Assembly (NCBI RefSeq): GCF_037975245.1
Contig: NC_092569.1
Location: 23,466,168 to 23,530,167 of the forward strand
Length of the DNA stretch: 64,000 bases
Source of the DNA: Apostichopus japonicus
Lineage: Eukaryota > Echinodermata > Holothuroidea > Aspidochirotida > Stichopodidae
Reading direction: 5' to 3'
Below are positions 23,172 through 35,463 of the stretch, piece by piece; position 1 is the stretch's first letter, and each line of letters opens with the position of its first letter. A program made the position numbers and the translations under genes. The notes under the pieces were generated by a model. It searched no databases. It saw only the letters and a program-made list of their open reading frames with translations, and was not told where the DNA came from.

Positions 23172-26100
23172 AGTGTAAGCTATATTCACGAGGAGATTGA
23201 TATACTCCAACTAGACATTTAATCTGGTCAAATTGGCTTTTTCCCTTTATGGATTGGTTGTGGTTTAATCGAATCACAGAAATTTATGTTCACGACGCAT
23301 GTATTTTAATTTCATATTAAGTTTCATTTTAATTTATCAATCATGGATCTTTCTTTCACTTGTGAACGACATATAGTGCCAAAGGAATATTATAATTCAA
23401 ACATACTATGCAACTGCTTTAACATGTCATACCATGTGTTATATACAAAAGAAGAAAACCTATATTGTTAAACATACATTTTCTTCCTTCACTATCTTGA
23501 AGTGTAGGGTATGATTGGCCATTGTACATCATTTACCACAGTTACCTCTTTTAAATGTGGTTCCTACTGTTTCACCAACACATATCTTAGCTAAATGTTT
23601 ACTACGTTGTCTAAAGTGTTATATTATTACAACATTAACAAATGGGGAGTTTGAGTTGCGGGTGATGGGGGGTGGCTGGGGTTTGAAGTTGCTTAGGCTT
23701 TGTTGTGGTTTAGATTTTCTTGAAACATTACGTTGCAGTTGAATAATTCAAAATGGTGTCTAGATAAAAGAGATGGCGTCAGACGCAGAAACTAACCTAT
23801 TCCCAACCGTTCAATCCATCGGCCCCCTCTGCCACCCCCCCACCCCCTTGTTCATCCACAAATGGTATACCATCGATATTAGCATTCTACATATTTCAAT
23901 GTTGTCAGAACTACAAACAGAAATACGTATCTACTTTTAACACTGTGATGACGCTTTAGGAGTGAAGTGACCGTTACCAAAGGGGGTTTTATGCCAGATA
24001 CTCTGCAGTATAAAAGAGCGATACAATTCAGTCTATAAGTAGACCTAAATTTTTAAGAATTGACTCAGAGGCAAGCACCGAATTCATCTCTCGAACTAGA
24101 GATAGTTTTGTTAGTGTATTGTGAGTGTATTGTAACTTGCCAGGAATTAAGTAGTCTAATGTCACAGTGCATAACTATTGCAATGTGTTTCTGTATGGAG
24201 CACACCAATTCCTTACTTCTGTCGGCGTGAAAAGTGTTGAGGGTTTTGAGAGGATGTGTCACGGCATGTTAAGTATCCGCTGGTAAATATAGACCTGACA
24301 TAAACACTCATCTATTGGTGAGTAACTGAACAGGAAACTCTCGCGGAAGAAGGTCTACATGTCTTCCTACACCGCAAAGGAAATTGAGTAAGATAATGAA
24401 AAGAACAGAACTGAGACACGACGTCTGTCACGTATGATATATGTCCAGATAGGATACCACTGTTTCTATACTCGCAAAACGACTCGCATACATTTCTTGT
24501 AATCGTCATGTGCTGGGCTTGAAATTTATTCCCGTTCAGAGTTGTTGACTCAATGTATGATAATGGATAATGAATTGACAGCACCTCATATCAGCAATGA
24601 GAGGGCGAATATCCTTCATAAATGAACCACAAGGTACCGGTAAGTTTTAAACTTGCAATAGCCAACCACCCTATTTTAACGTTTTCAATGGAATACCTTC
24701 ATTTCCCGTGTTATATATAAGTTATAGCTTAATGTACGATAGATCTCCCCGAGAGGGCCAACCAATTAATTTCTACAGGTTTGGAATGGGTTAAAATACT
24801 TTATTAATAGGAATGCATTGGATACCGTGTTCGACGTGAGTAAACTTGTACGACCGATGTATAATTATACTAAACGTATACTTCAAATGTCCGGTAAAAA
24901 GACTACAAGCTTACATGTTCAATGCATACTATGGGAAGTACACATTTTCGCCTGGATTATTTAAGAAACGAGAATAAAAAGCAAATCGTGTGGTTCTACT
25001 CCCTTTCCAAGTGATTCGCTAAACTCACATGACGTAACATCATCAGGATTGTACGAGCTCATTCTCAATTTAAGGGGTGGGGGTGGGTGGGGTGGTTGGC
25101 TTTGTGAATTGATTAAATTGTTTGGTTTTCGTACCGACGATCTCTCTTGGGTAACTTTTCATAAAAGATAGTATCATATACAGTTTACAACATAGGCTAC
25201 CCCTAGTAACTTCGATATGTTATTACCTGTCAATTATACATTTTAATTGTGGTAATGGAAAAGTTTGCATATTATTACCTTTTCAACTGTGTGGATAGAT
25301 CCAATCGCTTCGAATATATTTGTAGATATATATTATGCGTGACTATCTGGACAAAACGTCTGCGTACCGTAAAAACAAGTACTTATCCAGGTACCGCACT
25401 CAGCCCCTCCCGATTCAGAAAATAGTGTTTTGACACTAAACAGTATAGCTATAAACAACATAGGTTTGATCAAGTATATAAATCAGCAATGGAAATAGGA
25501 AGCGTGAGTCGCACGTGGTCAATCCTTACGTTTTGTTTATGTTTTCTTATGCGATGCTTTATTGGTACCGTGCCGTTATATGGTAATATATTACTGTAGG
25601 TATTTCCCCGATGCTAGCACCCCCCCCCCCCACACACCCCAACACCCTCCTCCGCAAACCCATGTAACCGTTAACGAATTCTGGTTGCCTTATCGTAATA
25701 ATACTCGACAGCAATGACGACCTTATTGGCATGCTTGTTTCCATGATAAAGTGGTTGTCAAATGTTTAATATGTAGTTTATGAACTCAAGCCGTCTACAA
25801 ACATTTGATATAGTTTAATTGTCCATTTGACAAGGTTTATGAACTTCCTTAGTTTTATAGTACTATAGAAATGTCAGCATTAATAACCATTAACAGTCTC
25901 CCATCAAACGTACAGGGCATATAATGAATGATAAGTTAAATTAAATGGAATTTATCATAATAGATGTCTGTGTATGACATACACAATTCTATTTATTTAA
26001 TGCCATGACGTCACTCAAGTGATCGTGAGGCACAGCCATGTTTACTTACACTATTAAAAAGAAGAATATTTTTCTTTATCAAAATTTCCAGTGGACGCAG

Positions 26101-29100
26101 ATTTGACCCAGGGCTGTACCGCTGTGAATCCCTCACCCATGCACAGTCCATTACAATCTAAAACAGAGTGAATTAAATTCATAATGACAATAACTTTTAT
26201 CATAAACTATCATGTTATACACGCCCGACAGCTGCTTGTTAATTGGAAAATTCATAGCATATATTAACAAGTTTTGACATTGTAGTTTCGCACATATCTT
26301 TCTGGCTTCAGATTTGCAGTCGTTTCTCCAATTATCCTTCAAGTTTTGTTTAATTATGATGTGATTGCATATCCAAGGAATATGAAGTTTGTTATTAGCA
26401 AGTGGCTGATTTATTAAGAAAATATCTGTGACAGTCATGAAGTGTATACGTCGCCTTTTTGACAGCATAGTTTTACAGCTTTATATCGGCCATTTGCATT
26501 ACTTCTATATACTGTGAACTCTTCAAGGGAGGAATGACCCTTTAAACATCTGAAGCACATCAATGACATTGGCTGGACTACTTTTTCTAAGAAATCGTTT
26601 CATCAGGTACAACACAACATTCAACCGAAATACATAAGAACTTATACGAATCAAACGGCTACATTGCATTACACTATTGTCAAGGACAAATGATGTAGAA
26701 TGATATTCAAGGGTGCTCTGCTATTTGAATCTAAGAGAACATGTTTTGGCTTAATTAACACAATTTACCATGTAACACAATGAAGTAGGATTTAGGTTGG
26801 GATGAGGAGCCGACTTCATAATCTATTTATAATAGCGTTAAAGGAGCATTATGGAGGTTTAACATATTTTACAGCTGAATATCTTGAAAAACGGAACATC
26901 AATATAGAAACATTACTAGCACTCATTTCTCTTTGTGTATTAGAATATGGCGTATGAAAATTAAAATTATGACTGAAGATATACCCTTGCAGCGATAGCA
27001 TACCACATTAATGGAGTACACATCTGCACAAAAGGTTAACCTTTTCTTTAAGGTAATGCATAAAACTAAGTTTTGTAGCAACTGTGTTGGTACGTGTTCA
27101 GACATTATCGTTATCTTCCTTTGATTTGAAGTTAAAATGGTGTGAAATATAAGAATTGGAGATGTAAAGATCGTTAGAAATGAATGATTAAAAGAGATTA
27201 ATCGCCGGGGAAGGTTGTTAGAGTGAGTGCTTGATAGGGTTCCAACCCAACATCATGTCAATTGAACCACCAAAGTGCGATATGGAATATGATGATATAA
27301 CCGGACCCAGCATAGCTAACACATGTCATGTGTTTGTTATATACCGGTAGGCCTATGCATACTCTTGCTGTAGTATCAACTGCATTTTGCGGTCTCTTTC
27401 AAGACCTTGGCTAACTTACGTAAAGCGAGGCCTATACGCTCGTGCTGTGAAATTAGTCCTGCGCCCTCACGTCCTCTGAAGTTCATACCGAGGAAAACTG
27501 GTAGTATCTGTTCCCTTCCTCGGCACCTGATACTCAAAGCTAGTACAGTAACTACTGGTGCCAACTGTAACACGTGTTACCGTGTTATGAACACAAAGTA
27601 AACATTACTGATACACGATTGTGGGACATTGACAGTAGTTGTTGTACCAACCATTTAGTGGCCTTTTTCGTTCTCGGCATGACGAATTGTAGTAATATAA
27701 AGAGAGGCGTGAACTGGAATCAAGCGGTACGGTACCTCACTTACTTCATCTCGTAGGCCTTTTCATCTTGTTAGACTCCATGTCTAGACGCGCAGTTCTT
27801 TGCCTTACATGGGAACAAGTTAACAGCTTTGCAGTTGTTACTGTAGCACCTATATCACATGTTACCGTGTTACGAACACAACGTAGTCATTACTGATGCA
27901 CGGTTGTGGGACATGAACAGTAGTTGCTGTACCAGGTATGAGTATCCGCTGTTCTAGGGGACTCGTCTTTCAACATATGACAATGATCACACAGTCACAG
28001 TCTCGATGTAAATGGGACTGGGGTTGAGAGTGAATCAATAAAGTAGTTTCGTTTTTCGTGCTCAGGTTCTTTCTTGGCTGACTTTTCTTTGGAATGCATA
28101 GCTCAATGTAAACAAATAGTCGCTAAATAGTTGTAGAGCAATTGGATTATTTAACGTTAAGGACATAATCGAAATTCATGTAGTAGGATATTAGCAACGT
28201 CTTGACCAATATTATATCTTGAGTTGTGATGTTACTTGTATGACACTGACCAAGCCATGTATTTGGATCAAACGCAGTCTAAAAAACTGGACATAGAGTT
28301 AACTTAGTAATTATCTTCTTATCAACTGTCTTATTCAGGTAAGGAAAAACGTGTGTTATTCACTAATTAAATGTTAAGTTTCAGTTGCCAGTTGATAATT
28401 TCAAGTGTATTCCTAACTCAGCCGATTCTCATGGCTCGTGGCTTATCGGTTAAAACTGGTAAAGGTGTGTACCAATTAATCAGTTAAATCTGATGTGTGT
28501 TATAATTCTTAACATGTGTTACATTTATGACCAGTTACCACTGAGTAGGACTCACAAACAGAAAATACTAAACACACAATCCTATGCATAATGATTGACT
28601 ATAATTTCGCCAATAATTTCGTCCAAATATATCATATGAAATATATCAGAATAAAATGCAGGTTTAAATCATAATTTGAACACTTATCTCTCTTCATAGA
28701 TCGATATATCATGTACATAGTTATAAAACAAAATATCTTTTATCCCAAAAAGTGTAAATTTACAATGAAAATATGCTGATGCCACCACTTATTTCATAGA
28801 TTCTCAAATTATCAGTCATTTTGCCAACATAAAAATCCTTTCTCAATGTACGAAACTTCCTGTATTACCTTGACATGAGATAAGTTTCTTCTACAAGACA
28901 CTTAAAATATCCGCTTATATATATACTTAAACCAACAGAAATCAAGATAAAAGTTTCCTTAACAAGTATTACCTAGTTTGGGAGGAAATGAAGCCTTCAC
29001 TCAACTCAGGACAGATCGTTTCCTCATTAATTCTTTCCAATTGCCTTTCAATTTCCTTTGTATGGAACACTGTCTCAATTCACAAAAGAGTTAACTTCTA

Positions 29101-30507
29101 AGAATATGCCGAGAGTTTTCCTGGATTTAGAAAAAAATGTCTGAAACGCAAAGATTCCTGAAAAGTTACGGTTGGTGTAATAAACGAATGGAATTAAGTG
29201 AAAGAGCAAAGTTTCCTCAATAGGTACTGAAGGATCAGAGAGAGTGCAATTTGGGGTGGGAGGGGGGGGGGGTGTAGGGCGGATTCGGTAGTTGTTTCTT
29301 GAGGAGACAAGTCTCAAGATAACCTTAACTCTCCCAACAATTTCGTGTAACAACTGTCTTAATTTCGTAATAAAAGGTAAATTTAAATAACAAAATGGCA
29401 CTTTTCCATCATCAAAATGTATAGGGAAAGGTACTTTTCGTTACCAAACATACAGCACTCCTAATTTATGGAAAGGGGTACTTTTTAGACTTTGCCGCTG
29501 TGAACTGGTGAAGGGCCAAAAGTAATCGAGTGTGTTGTCGTACACTGTGAAAAGACAACGTCTTATATGAAACTAAACCTCTAATAAAAATAAGATATTA
29601 ATAATTAAGTCTTCCCGTGTTAACAATTTATTCTAGCAATTTACGAATCAAATATATCATGAGCTTAACACGAAATGTTTTTTTTTTGAAAAATTCTGAG
29701 ATAAATGTTTCAACCTCGAGTCCAACTTTGTGTCAACAGAACATAAGTACGGTCTCATTTTAGTTTAAGTCATTCTACATGCATTTGTTTCTATCAAATG
29801 AAATATTTAACATACACTCATATACAATCAACGATTCCATAATACGTTTTCTTGGGCAATATTTCCACAAAGTGCAAAAAAGATCGTAGTCTTATTTGTT
29901 TCTACAATTTAATACGCAATCTTATATCCAGAATGGGTACGAGTTTAGGCCAGGCGAGAGGGGATAATAGGTGACCCAGGGCTCGGGGTCAATGAGGATA
30001 TCCACGGGGACGAATTTGAAAATGTATCAAAGTTTATAAAAAATAATGTATGCTGATTGTCATAATATAATCTCGGGAATATGATGGTGCAAGTAAACTA
30101 GCTGTAATTAAATCAGCGCGTTCCTCCGCTGGGGAATGAAGTTCGATTACCAAACAAACTATTAATATACTTATAAAACTAAATGCATAACGGGAAACAC
30201 TGCAATTTTAGATAACGATAAAGGGCAAAAAATATTTTATGTCTACTAGAAACGGGGTTCAAACAAGTGGCCACTGGATTACAAGCACATCGCTTCACAA
30301 ATTCAGCTATCCAGCCATTAGATGGTGACTCCCTAGTATAGCATGATATATTTAAACAGAATTTCTAATGTAATCTCTCCCCTGCATCTTTTCGCTTGAA
30401 TCCGACAGAAACTTAGGCGTGATCCCTTGTTAAACGGTAGCAACATACTGTGGCTTCTGACTTGCACCCACATCAAAGAACTGGCTGTAGGGATCTCAAA
30501 CAACTAA
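23172..30507. other. Long gene-free stretch
   Basis: Up to 24,787 this matches copy B 62,403-64,000; beyond that it is seen once. No exon, domain or RNA gene was recognised in any frame. Visible structure is limited to G/C homopolymers (for example near 25,620 and 29,262) and a diverged direct repeat at 27,567 and 27,855. Distal regulatory elements or small exons could be missed. Confidence 0.55.
27567..27937. repeat. Diverged direct repeat, two ~85-bp copies
   Basis: The segment at 27,567-27,652 (CACGTGTTACCGTGTTATGA, then GATTGTGGGACATTGACAGT) recurs at 27,855-27,937 (CACATGTTACCGTGTTACGA, then GGTTGTGGGACATGAACAGT). The spacing is about 288 bases. No function is apparent. Confidence 0.7.
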
Positions 30508-30580
30508 GGGTTGAATAGCCCAGTTGGTATTGCGCTGTGTCTGTTACCCAAACGCCACTGGTTCGAATCCAGTTCTAGCC
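30508..30580 (+). repeat. tRNA-like sequence (tRNA-derived repeat)
   Basis: An A-box-like TAGCCCAGTTGG and a perfect T arm (ACTGG, loop TTCGAAT, CCAGT) at about 30,556-30,572. The loop-like TGTTACC could present GUU, but the acceptor and anticodon stems pair poorly. The ending TTCTAGCC and the following TTTGCTCCTTTTCA resemble the repeat at 21,376, suggesting one tRNA-derived SINE family. Confidence 0.55.
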
Positions 30581-30751
30581 ATGACAATTTCTTTGCTCCT
30601 TTTCAATAGTTTGTTGTAGTGATTCAGTACTTATATGCGATTATCCTTGCTTGTATAAGCTCTATAGTTGATTACTGTAATAAATGAGTTTAGCAGCGTA
30701 CAACAACATCAGCCTTATTGATGTTTGCCAAGCAGAACAGAAATGACAACA

Positions 30752-31191
30752 GGGAGGAGGGAGGAGGGAGGAGGGAGGAGGGAGGAGGGAGGAGGGAGGA
30801 GGGAGGAGGGAGGAGGGAGGAGGGAGGAGGGAGGAGGGAGGAGGGAGGAGGGAGGAGGGAGGAGGGAGGAGGGAGGAGGGAGGAGGGAGGAGGGAGGAGG
30901 GAGGAGGGAGGAGGGAGGAGGGAGGAGGGAGGAGGGAGGAGGGAGGAGGGAGGAGGGAGGAGGGAGGAGGGAGGAGGGAGGAGGGAGGAGGGAGGAGGGA
31001 GGAGGGAGGAGGGAGGAGGGAGGAGGGAGGAGGGAGGAGGGAGGAGGGAGGAGGGAGGAGGGAGGAGGGAGGAGGGAGGAGGGAGGAGGGAGGAGGGAGG
31101 AGGGAGGAGGGAGGAGGGAGGAGGGAGGAGGGAGTAGGGAGGAGGGAGGAGGGAGGAGGGAGGAGGTAGAGGAGGGAGGAGGGAGGAGGTA
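30752..31191 (+). repeat. (GGGAGGA)n heptamer array, about 62 units
   Basis: An almost uninterrupted run of the 7-bp unit for about 440 bases. Variant units (GGGAGTA, GGAGGTAGA) appear only near the right end. The plus strand is pure purine with a GGG run every seven bases, so it could form G-quadruplexes or triplex DNA. It produces long artificial open frames on both strands that encode only low-complexity peptides. Confidence 0.97.
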
Positions 31192-31599
31192 GAGAAGAGA
31201 CCATGGTATGTTACGTTAACTTAATGAGAAAGCACCGGATTAGGGGTGGGGAAGTGGGTGTAGAAGATACCCCATGGCCTCACGAAACTTAAGCATGCCG
31301 TATATTGGTTGGATCTTTGCAATCATAATATCAACTTCAGTATAGTATTATTGATCACAGTGCTACTAAATTAATACAGAAAGAAAACCAATATGCAATG
31401 TAAATATTAAAGTTGATCACGTGTATTTGTTTTGATATATATGAAGGAAAAGAAAGAGAAAAGCACCACAGAGTTTGGTGAAGTACCATATGTGAGAAGA
31501 AGCCCGAGTATTGCTCGGTAGTAGCATAAAGAACACTGTCAGGTACAATCAACTTTTCGCCCAAAAAGGAATGAAAAAAGGGCGGTGGTGGGGTGTAGT

Positions 31600-33112
31600 T
31601 TAAAGAGGTCTAACTTTCATTTCGGTGAATTTCAGATTACAGTTTCTCCCAGGAAGGTCAGTCCATTCAATACAAGCATCCCACCAGTCACCAGAGCGAA
31701 AGAAATATCGAGAGTTGAGATCACATTCGTCGCATCGGTTGTACCACCAGGCACTACCCTGTGACAAGGCGCAATTACCAGTACCGTGTTTGTCATTATC
31801 CTTGTCGTTCGTTGTGAAGGACATGTTTCTGTGAATTGCAAATGAGTCTGTGCCTGTAACCAAATATGAAAAAAAAGAATTAAACCCATAAACAAAACAT
31901 GGTATAGGTACGCGATCAACTTATGTACAGAAAGAAGGCACATATTTATTCCAAATATATATTTAATTTTAATCTAATACAAATTTAAATTTAAATTGTT
32001 ATTTCAGTGGCAGAAACTAATATGGAAAAGAGAAATAATCCACACTGGTAGTTGAAAACCACTTCTCAATCTGTTTTGTCCCAAACTCAAGATATGGTTA
32101 ATTGAATGAAATCTGTTTTGACTGACAAAACCCTCGATTCTTCTCCTGAGTTTATCACAGTTGTAGGTTTTTGATGTCATCACTGCGAGTGTGTTTCAAA
32201 GTCTTTACTTTTTCTTTACCTTAGCCACTGTAATAATTATGAATAAAGTTCACCATGTCTAATTATTGATATAAATGAAATCTGTATTGTCGATTTGAAG
32301 CGTAATTCGACTTAATATTTCGTTTACAGTGTACCCTATAGCTCATGTTGAACATGAAACACTAAACAAACACAGAATGTAAAGTAGTATACATTATTTC
32401 ATAACACCTATAGGCAATTGAACGAACGTATTTTTTATTGTTTTTTTCCACTGCAGTAATTTTAGTCCATGGGAGATATTTACCCATAGTTAACCCTGTG
32501 ATATAATCTTTTGCCGTATCTTAACAAAAATGTTCACACACGATTAAGGATTTCGATATAATATTAATTTGCATTAATATGTCTTATTTTCGATAAATTC
32601 AACTCTGAACATTTTATTAAATGATGTAACGTTAGGTTACCGTTGGAGGGTGTTCTTTACCTACTTGAGCTAATAAATACATCTATAAGAATTTGTTTCA
32701 TTGTTATTGTGTACCCATTTCTTAATTCTTATATTTATATATTTCTTATTCATTCGTTCTCAATTGCATATTTAAATGAAACGAAAATACTTAAAGGAAC
32801 TTATTAGCCCACAAAATATATATTTTGAAAGGGTATAGAGAGTCATTTTTGTTAGAGAAGCACAAAATGCTAACATGTACTTTCAGGTAAGTATTGTCCG
32901 AGCTCCACCAGTCTGTATTTACTGCTCTCGTCACTGATTCGGAATCGATCATATTTGGCAAAGTAAGAAACGCCGTGTTGGTTATTCAAATCAATCCGAA
33001 TCTCATACTTCTTTTGATTCGTCAAGAGAGAGATTTTGTCGCTACCTAACCAAAATTCCTCGTTCAGAAAACCGAATTGCTGCCAAGTTGGCCTTTCATG
33101 TAAATGTGTGTG
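31600..33112 (-). pseudogene. FReD (fibrinogen-like) gene remnant, two exons, minus strand
   Basis: The terminal exon, 31,853-31,600, follows a GTTACAG acceptor in phase 1. It encodes the C-terminal half of a fibrinogen-like domain (SFTTNDKDND, NCALSQGSAWWYNRC, CDLNSRYF, TEMKVRPL, stop). The upstream exon, about 33,112-32,881, encodes the middle part (EEFWLGSDKISLLTNQKKY, then SYFAKYDRFRI and SKYRLVELG). Both are open and phase-compatible. No N-terminal half of the domain, signal peptide or first exons were found further upstream. An in-frame TAG lies directly 5' of the second exon's start. I call it a truncated pseudogene; a gene with a distant or unusual 5' end remains possible. It lies divergent from the FReD gene at 36,394 and lacks the extra cysteines of that gene. 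Confidence 0.75.
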
Positions 33113-34143
33113 CTAAGAGAGCCTGAAGTTGTCGTCACTTGTAAACAAACCTCTTCATTCAAAAGTAAACAAAATTCGTACGCTGCTCCCGGGACGACTA
33201 AAGGGGTCTAAAATTGCCTCAATTGACATAATGTTTGTGCCACATGTACTTCAATTCATGTTCTTCAACGTGCAGGCTACAAACATATCAAACAAGATGT
33301 TATCCTGCTTCTTTGTGGCATTTTTCCTGAAGGAGAACATTCGGTCGGATTGGTAAAGACTCTATAAGGAGTATCCCCCTACAGCCTACAATGATTCTGG
33401 TTTGTACGATAAGCACAATCCATATCGTTACAGTACTGTACATGTACCACCATTGCCAATAAAAAGTTTGAAACATGATTATGTTGGAAGTTCTGGTAAT
33501 TGTTAGGGACCCCTGGATCAATCTACAAGGTGTGAAACCTCCTTGGCTAGAGCCTGTAGGACATAAACAACTACAACAGCCAAATGTATGATCGCGTGTG
33601 AATTTGTTTATTACGTTGACCTTTTTAACATCAGTTTAAGTACATCTCCACTTCTCGCGATCGCGTGCACCTCGAAGCTGATTAATTGAAACCATGCATG
33701 ATGTCTTTCTATAAGTGATTGTTCTCAACATAGAATAGTTCCTTTTCAACTATTGTATAAAGCCTTGCCGTGAAACAATAAGTCAGTTCTCACCGCCTTA
33801 ACGAATATACTAACTGGTAAATTGAGCACAAAAGAAGCTTTAATAGTTACCATGAACAGGCATGGCTATCGAGGGATTTGTAGCTAATATAAGTCTAATA
33901 AAATGGTTTTGTCAATATATATTAGTTGCAGTTGCCAATGAATACACTTTTTGATATGTTCAGCTCAGAAATACACTTAATTAAAGTCGTAGACTTTCTT
34001 CAATTGTATTGACAGTGAGTAACCAAAGAAATCATTCACATCGTTTTTATATTTTTATTTATATTTTATTGTTGCTTGTGGCTTTTTTTTGCCTTATTGG
34101 TTCTTTATATTGATTATTTTGGTTTTTGTTACTATTTGTTTTT

Positions 34144-34222
34144 AGGTGTTACATTGTAAAGCGCTTTGAGCAGCTTTGCTGATTATGCGCTATATAAGTA
34201 TTACTCACTATTATTATTATTA
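34144..34222 (+). mobile_element. SINE/LINE 3' tail with (ATT)n
   Basis: Sequence TTGTAAAGCGCTTTGAGCAG followed by GCGCTATATAAGTATTA and an ATT microsatellite. This is the widespread 3' end shared by several animal LINE/SINE families. The rest of the element was not recognised. Confidence 0.6.
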
Positions 34223-34660
34223 TTTTGATTTATGGTAGGACGATCTGCAAATAAACCTTCACCGCTGCCTTTTAAGGGTTTGAGCGAAAAATCAATCAAC
34301 GCTTTTAATGAATTTACTGAATGGTACACCGAACACAAAAGAAGCTTCATGAAAAAAGATATTTTTCCTTCGATTTTATTTCTCATGAACAGGCGAGGCT
34401 TCAGAATATTGTTTTATTAAAGAACAATGCACCATCAAAGTCCCTACCACTTAGCAACAGTAGCATATATCGATACATATATTGATATATCCTTTATTTG
34501 CAATAATTTCCTAATGTGATCATGTATGTGTATTTATTTGTTTCATTGTGTTATGATTGTACAGAGTGCACCCTATATATCTGTATATATATACTATATA
34601 TCTGTGTACCACTTGCTACACATTCAATTCTTATTTATACGCTTTAACACACCAGTAGAA

Positions 34661-34817
34661 TCACTGTGGTCGAGTGGTACGGACTTCGGTTCGTGACACG
34701 AAGATCCGGGGTTCGATTCCTACCTTCGCCTAATGACTCCCAAGAGGACGAAACCGGTCGTGAAGTGGAATTTCTCTATTGAATTAATATGTATCTGTCA
34801 TACCACTTCAATTTTCA

Positions 34818-34893
<76 letters not shown>

Positions 34894-34895
34894 CC
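34661..34895 (+). mobile_element. tRNA-like repeat with hammerhead-like tail and (TA)n end
   Basis: A tRNA-like head (A-box-like TGGTCGAGTGG, a CTTCG/CGAAG stem, B box GGTTCGATTCC) ends at 34,730. It continues directly into a hammerhead-like core at 34,730-34,754, a perfect 8-bp hairpin (TGAAGTGG at 34,761-34,768 with CCACTTCA at 34,803-34,810), and a TA microsatellite at about 34,823-34,890. The arrangement suggests a SINE or a Penelope-derived repeat. No coding sequence is present. Confidence 0.55.
34730..34754 (+). ncRNA. Hammerhead-ribozyme-like core, probably decayed
   Basis: CTAATGA, CTCC, loop CAAGA, GGAC, GAAAC follows the hammerhead layout CUGANGA - stem II - GAAA. Two bases differ from the canonical form: G to A in the first box and a C-C mismatch at the base of stem II. 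The remaining stem II pairs (TCC with GGA) are intact. Because the first change hits a conserved core base, cleavage activity is unlikely for this copy. Confidence 0.4.
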
Positions 34896-34987
34896 TTTGT
34901 CGTTTACATCCATTTCATTAACATAAAGTATGTTCACAGTATCTCTTTCGAGATCCGGATTTAGGAATCACAAATGATTTCGAGTTA

Positions 34988-35337
34988 GTTAGCATCATGT
35001 TGATCTCTAGAGTAGGGCAAATATGTCACCAAAAACAGAACTAGTATTGTTCAATACAGGTAACTAACGCGGAATTAGGGAATTGGAGTGGAATTACGAC
35101 CTTCCTAACAGGTTTGAACCTCTGGACATACAATCAGCGCCATAGGCTAGTGGTTAGCAGTGGTTAGCATCATGTTTGATCTCTAGAGTAGGGCAAATAT
35201 GTCATCAAAAACAGAACTAGTATTGTTCGATACAGGTAACTAACGCGGAATTAGGGAATTGGAGTGGAATTACGACCTTCCTTACAGGTTTTGAACCTCT
35301 GGACATACAATCAGCGCCATAGGCTAGTGGTTAGGGT
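34988..35337. repeat. Tandem duplication of a ~175-bp unit
   Basis: GTTAGCATCATG and the following ~160 bases at 34,988 recur at 35,163 with very few differences (for example CACC versus CATC). The unit ends in the first part of a tRNA-like sequence, CATAGGCTAGTGGTTAG, which is complete only after the second unit. Confidence 0.9.
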
Positions 35338-35386
35338 GTCCGCATATAAAGCGGGAGGCCCGGATTCAAATCCCGGTGGAGGCTGG
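35314..35386 (+). repeat. tRNA-like sequence with (TA)n downstream
   Basis: An A-box-like GGCTAGTGGTTAGG, an anticodon-like arm TCCGC, loop ATATAAA, GCGGG, and a T-arm-like CCCGGATTCAAATCCCGG. The acceptor stem does not pair well, so a working tRNA is unlikely. A TA microsatellite follows at about 35,435-35,461. Confidence 0.5.
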
Positions 35387-35429
35387 AAGTTGTTTCACTG
35401 TTCTGGATTTTCCAACTCATTACGTTTTC

Positions 35430-35463
<34 letters not shown>

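Larger units (their letters stand above)
1..24787. repeat. Segmental duplication, copy A
   Basis: Base 1 corresponds to base 42,591, and the two stretches stay colinear in the same orientation up to copy A about 24,787, which matches the right edge of the window. The offset falls from 42,590 at the left to about 37,930 at the TLR, then rises to about 39,210 at the end, because each copy has its own insertions and deletions. Copy A alone holds the CR1-type LINE (about 5,998-10,566), about 900 bp at 11,430-12,340 and the foldback element at 21,470. The true left boundary is unknown because homology already exists at base 1. This is seen directly by reading the two copies against each other. Confidence 0.97.

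Noticed and set aside
25559-29401. Several 60-105 residue frames in the gene-free stretch
   Set aside because: No domain, no splice-consistent neighbours, and lengths expected by chance.
30662-31204. Long open frames of LPPPSSL or REEGGGR repeats
   Set aside because: They are produced by the GGGAGGA heptamer, which leaves all frames open; nothing suggests translation.
34733-34921. Frames of alternating Ile-Tyr, also at 61,239-61,666
   Set aside because: Translations of TA microsatellites.
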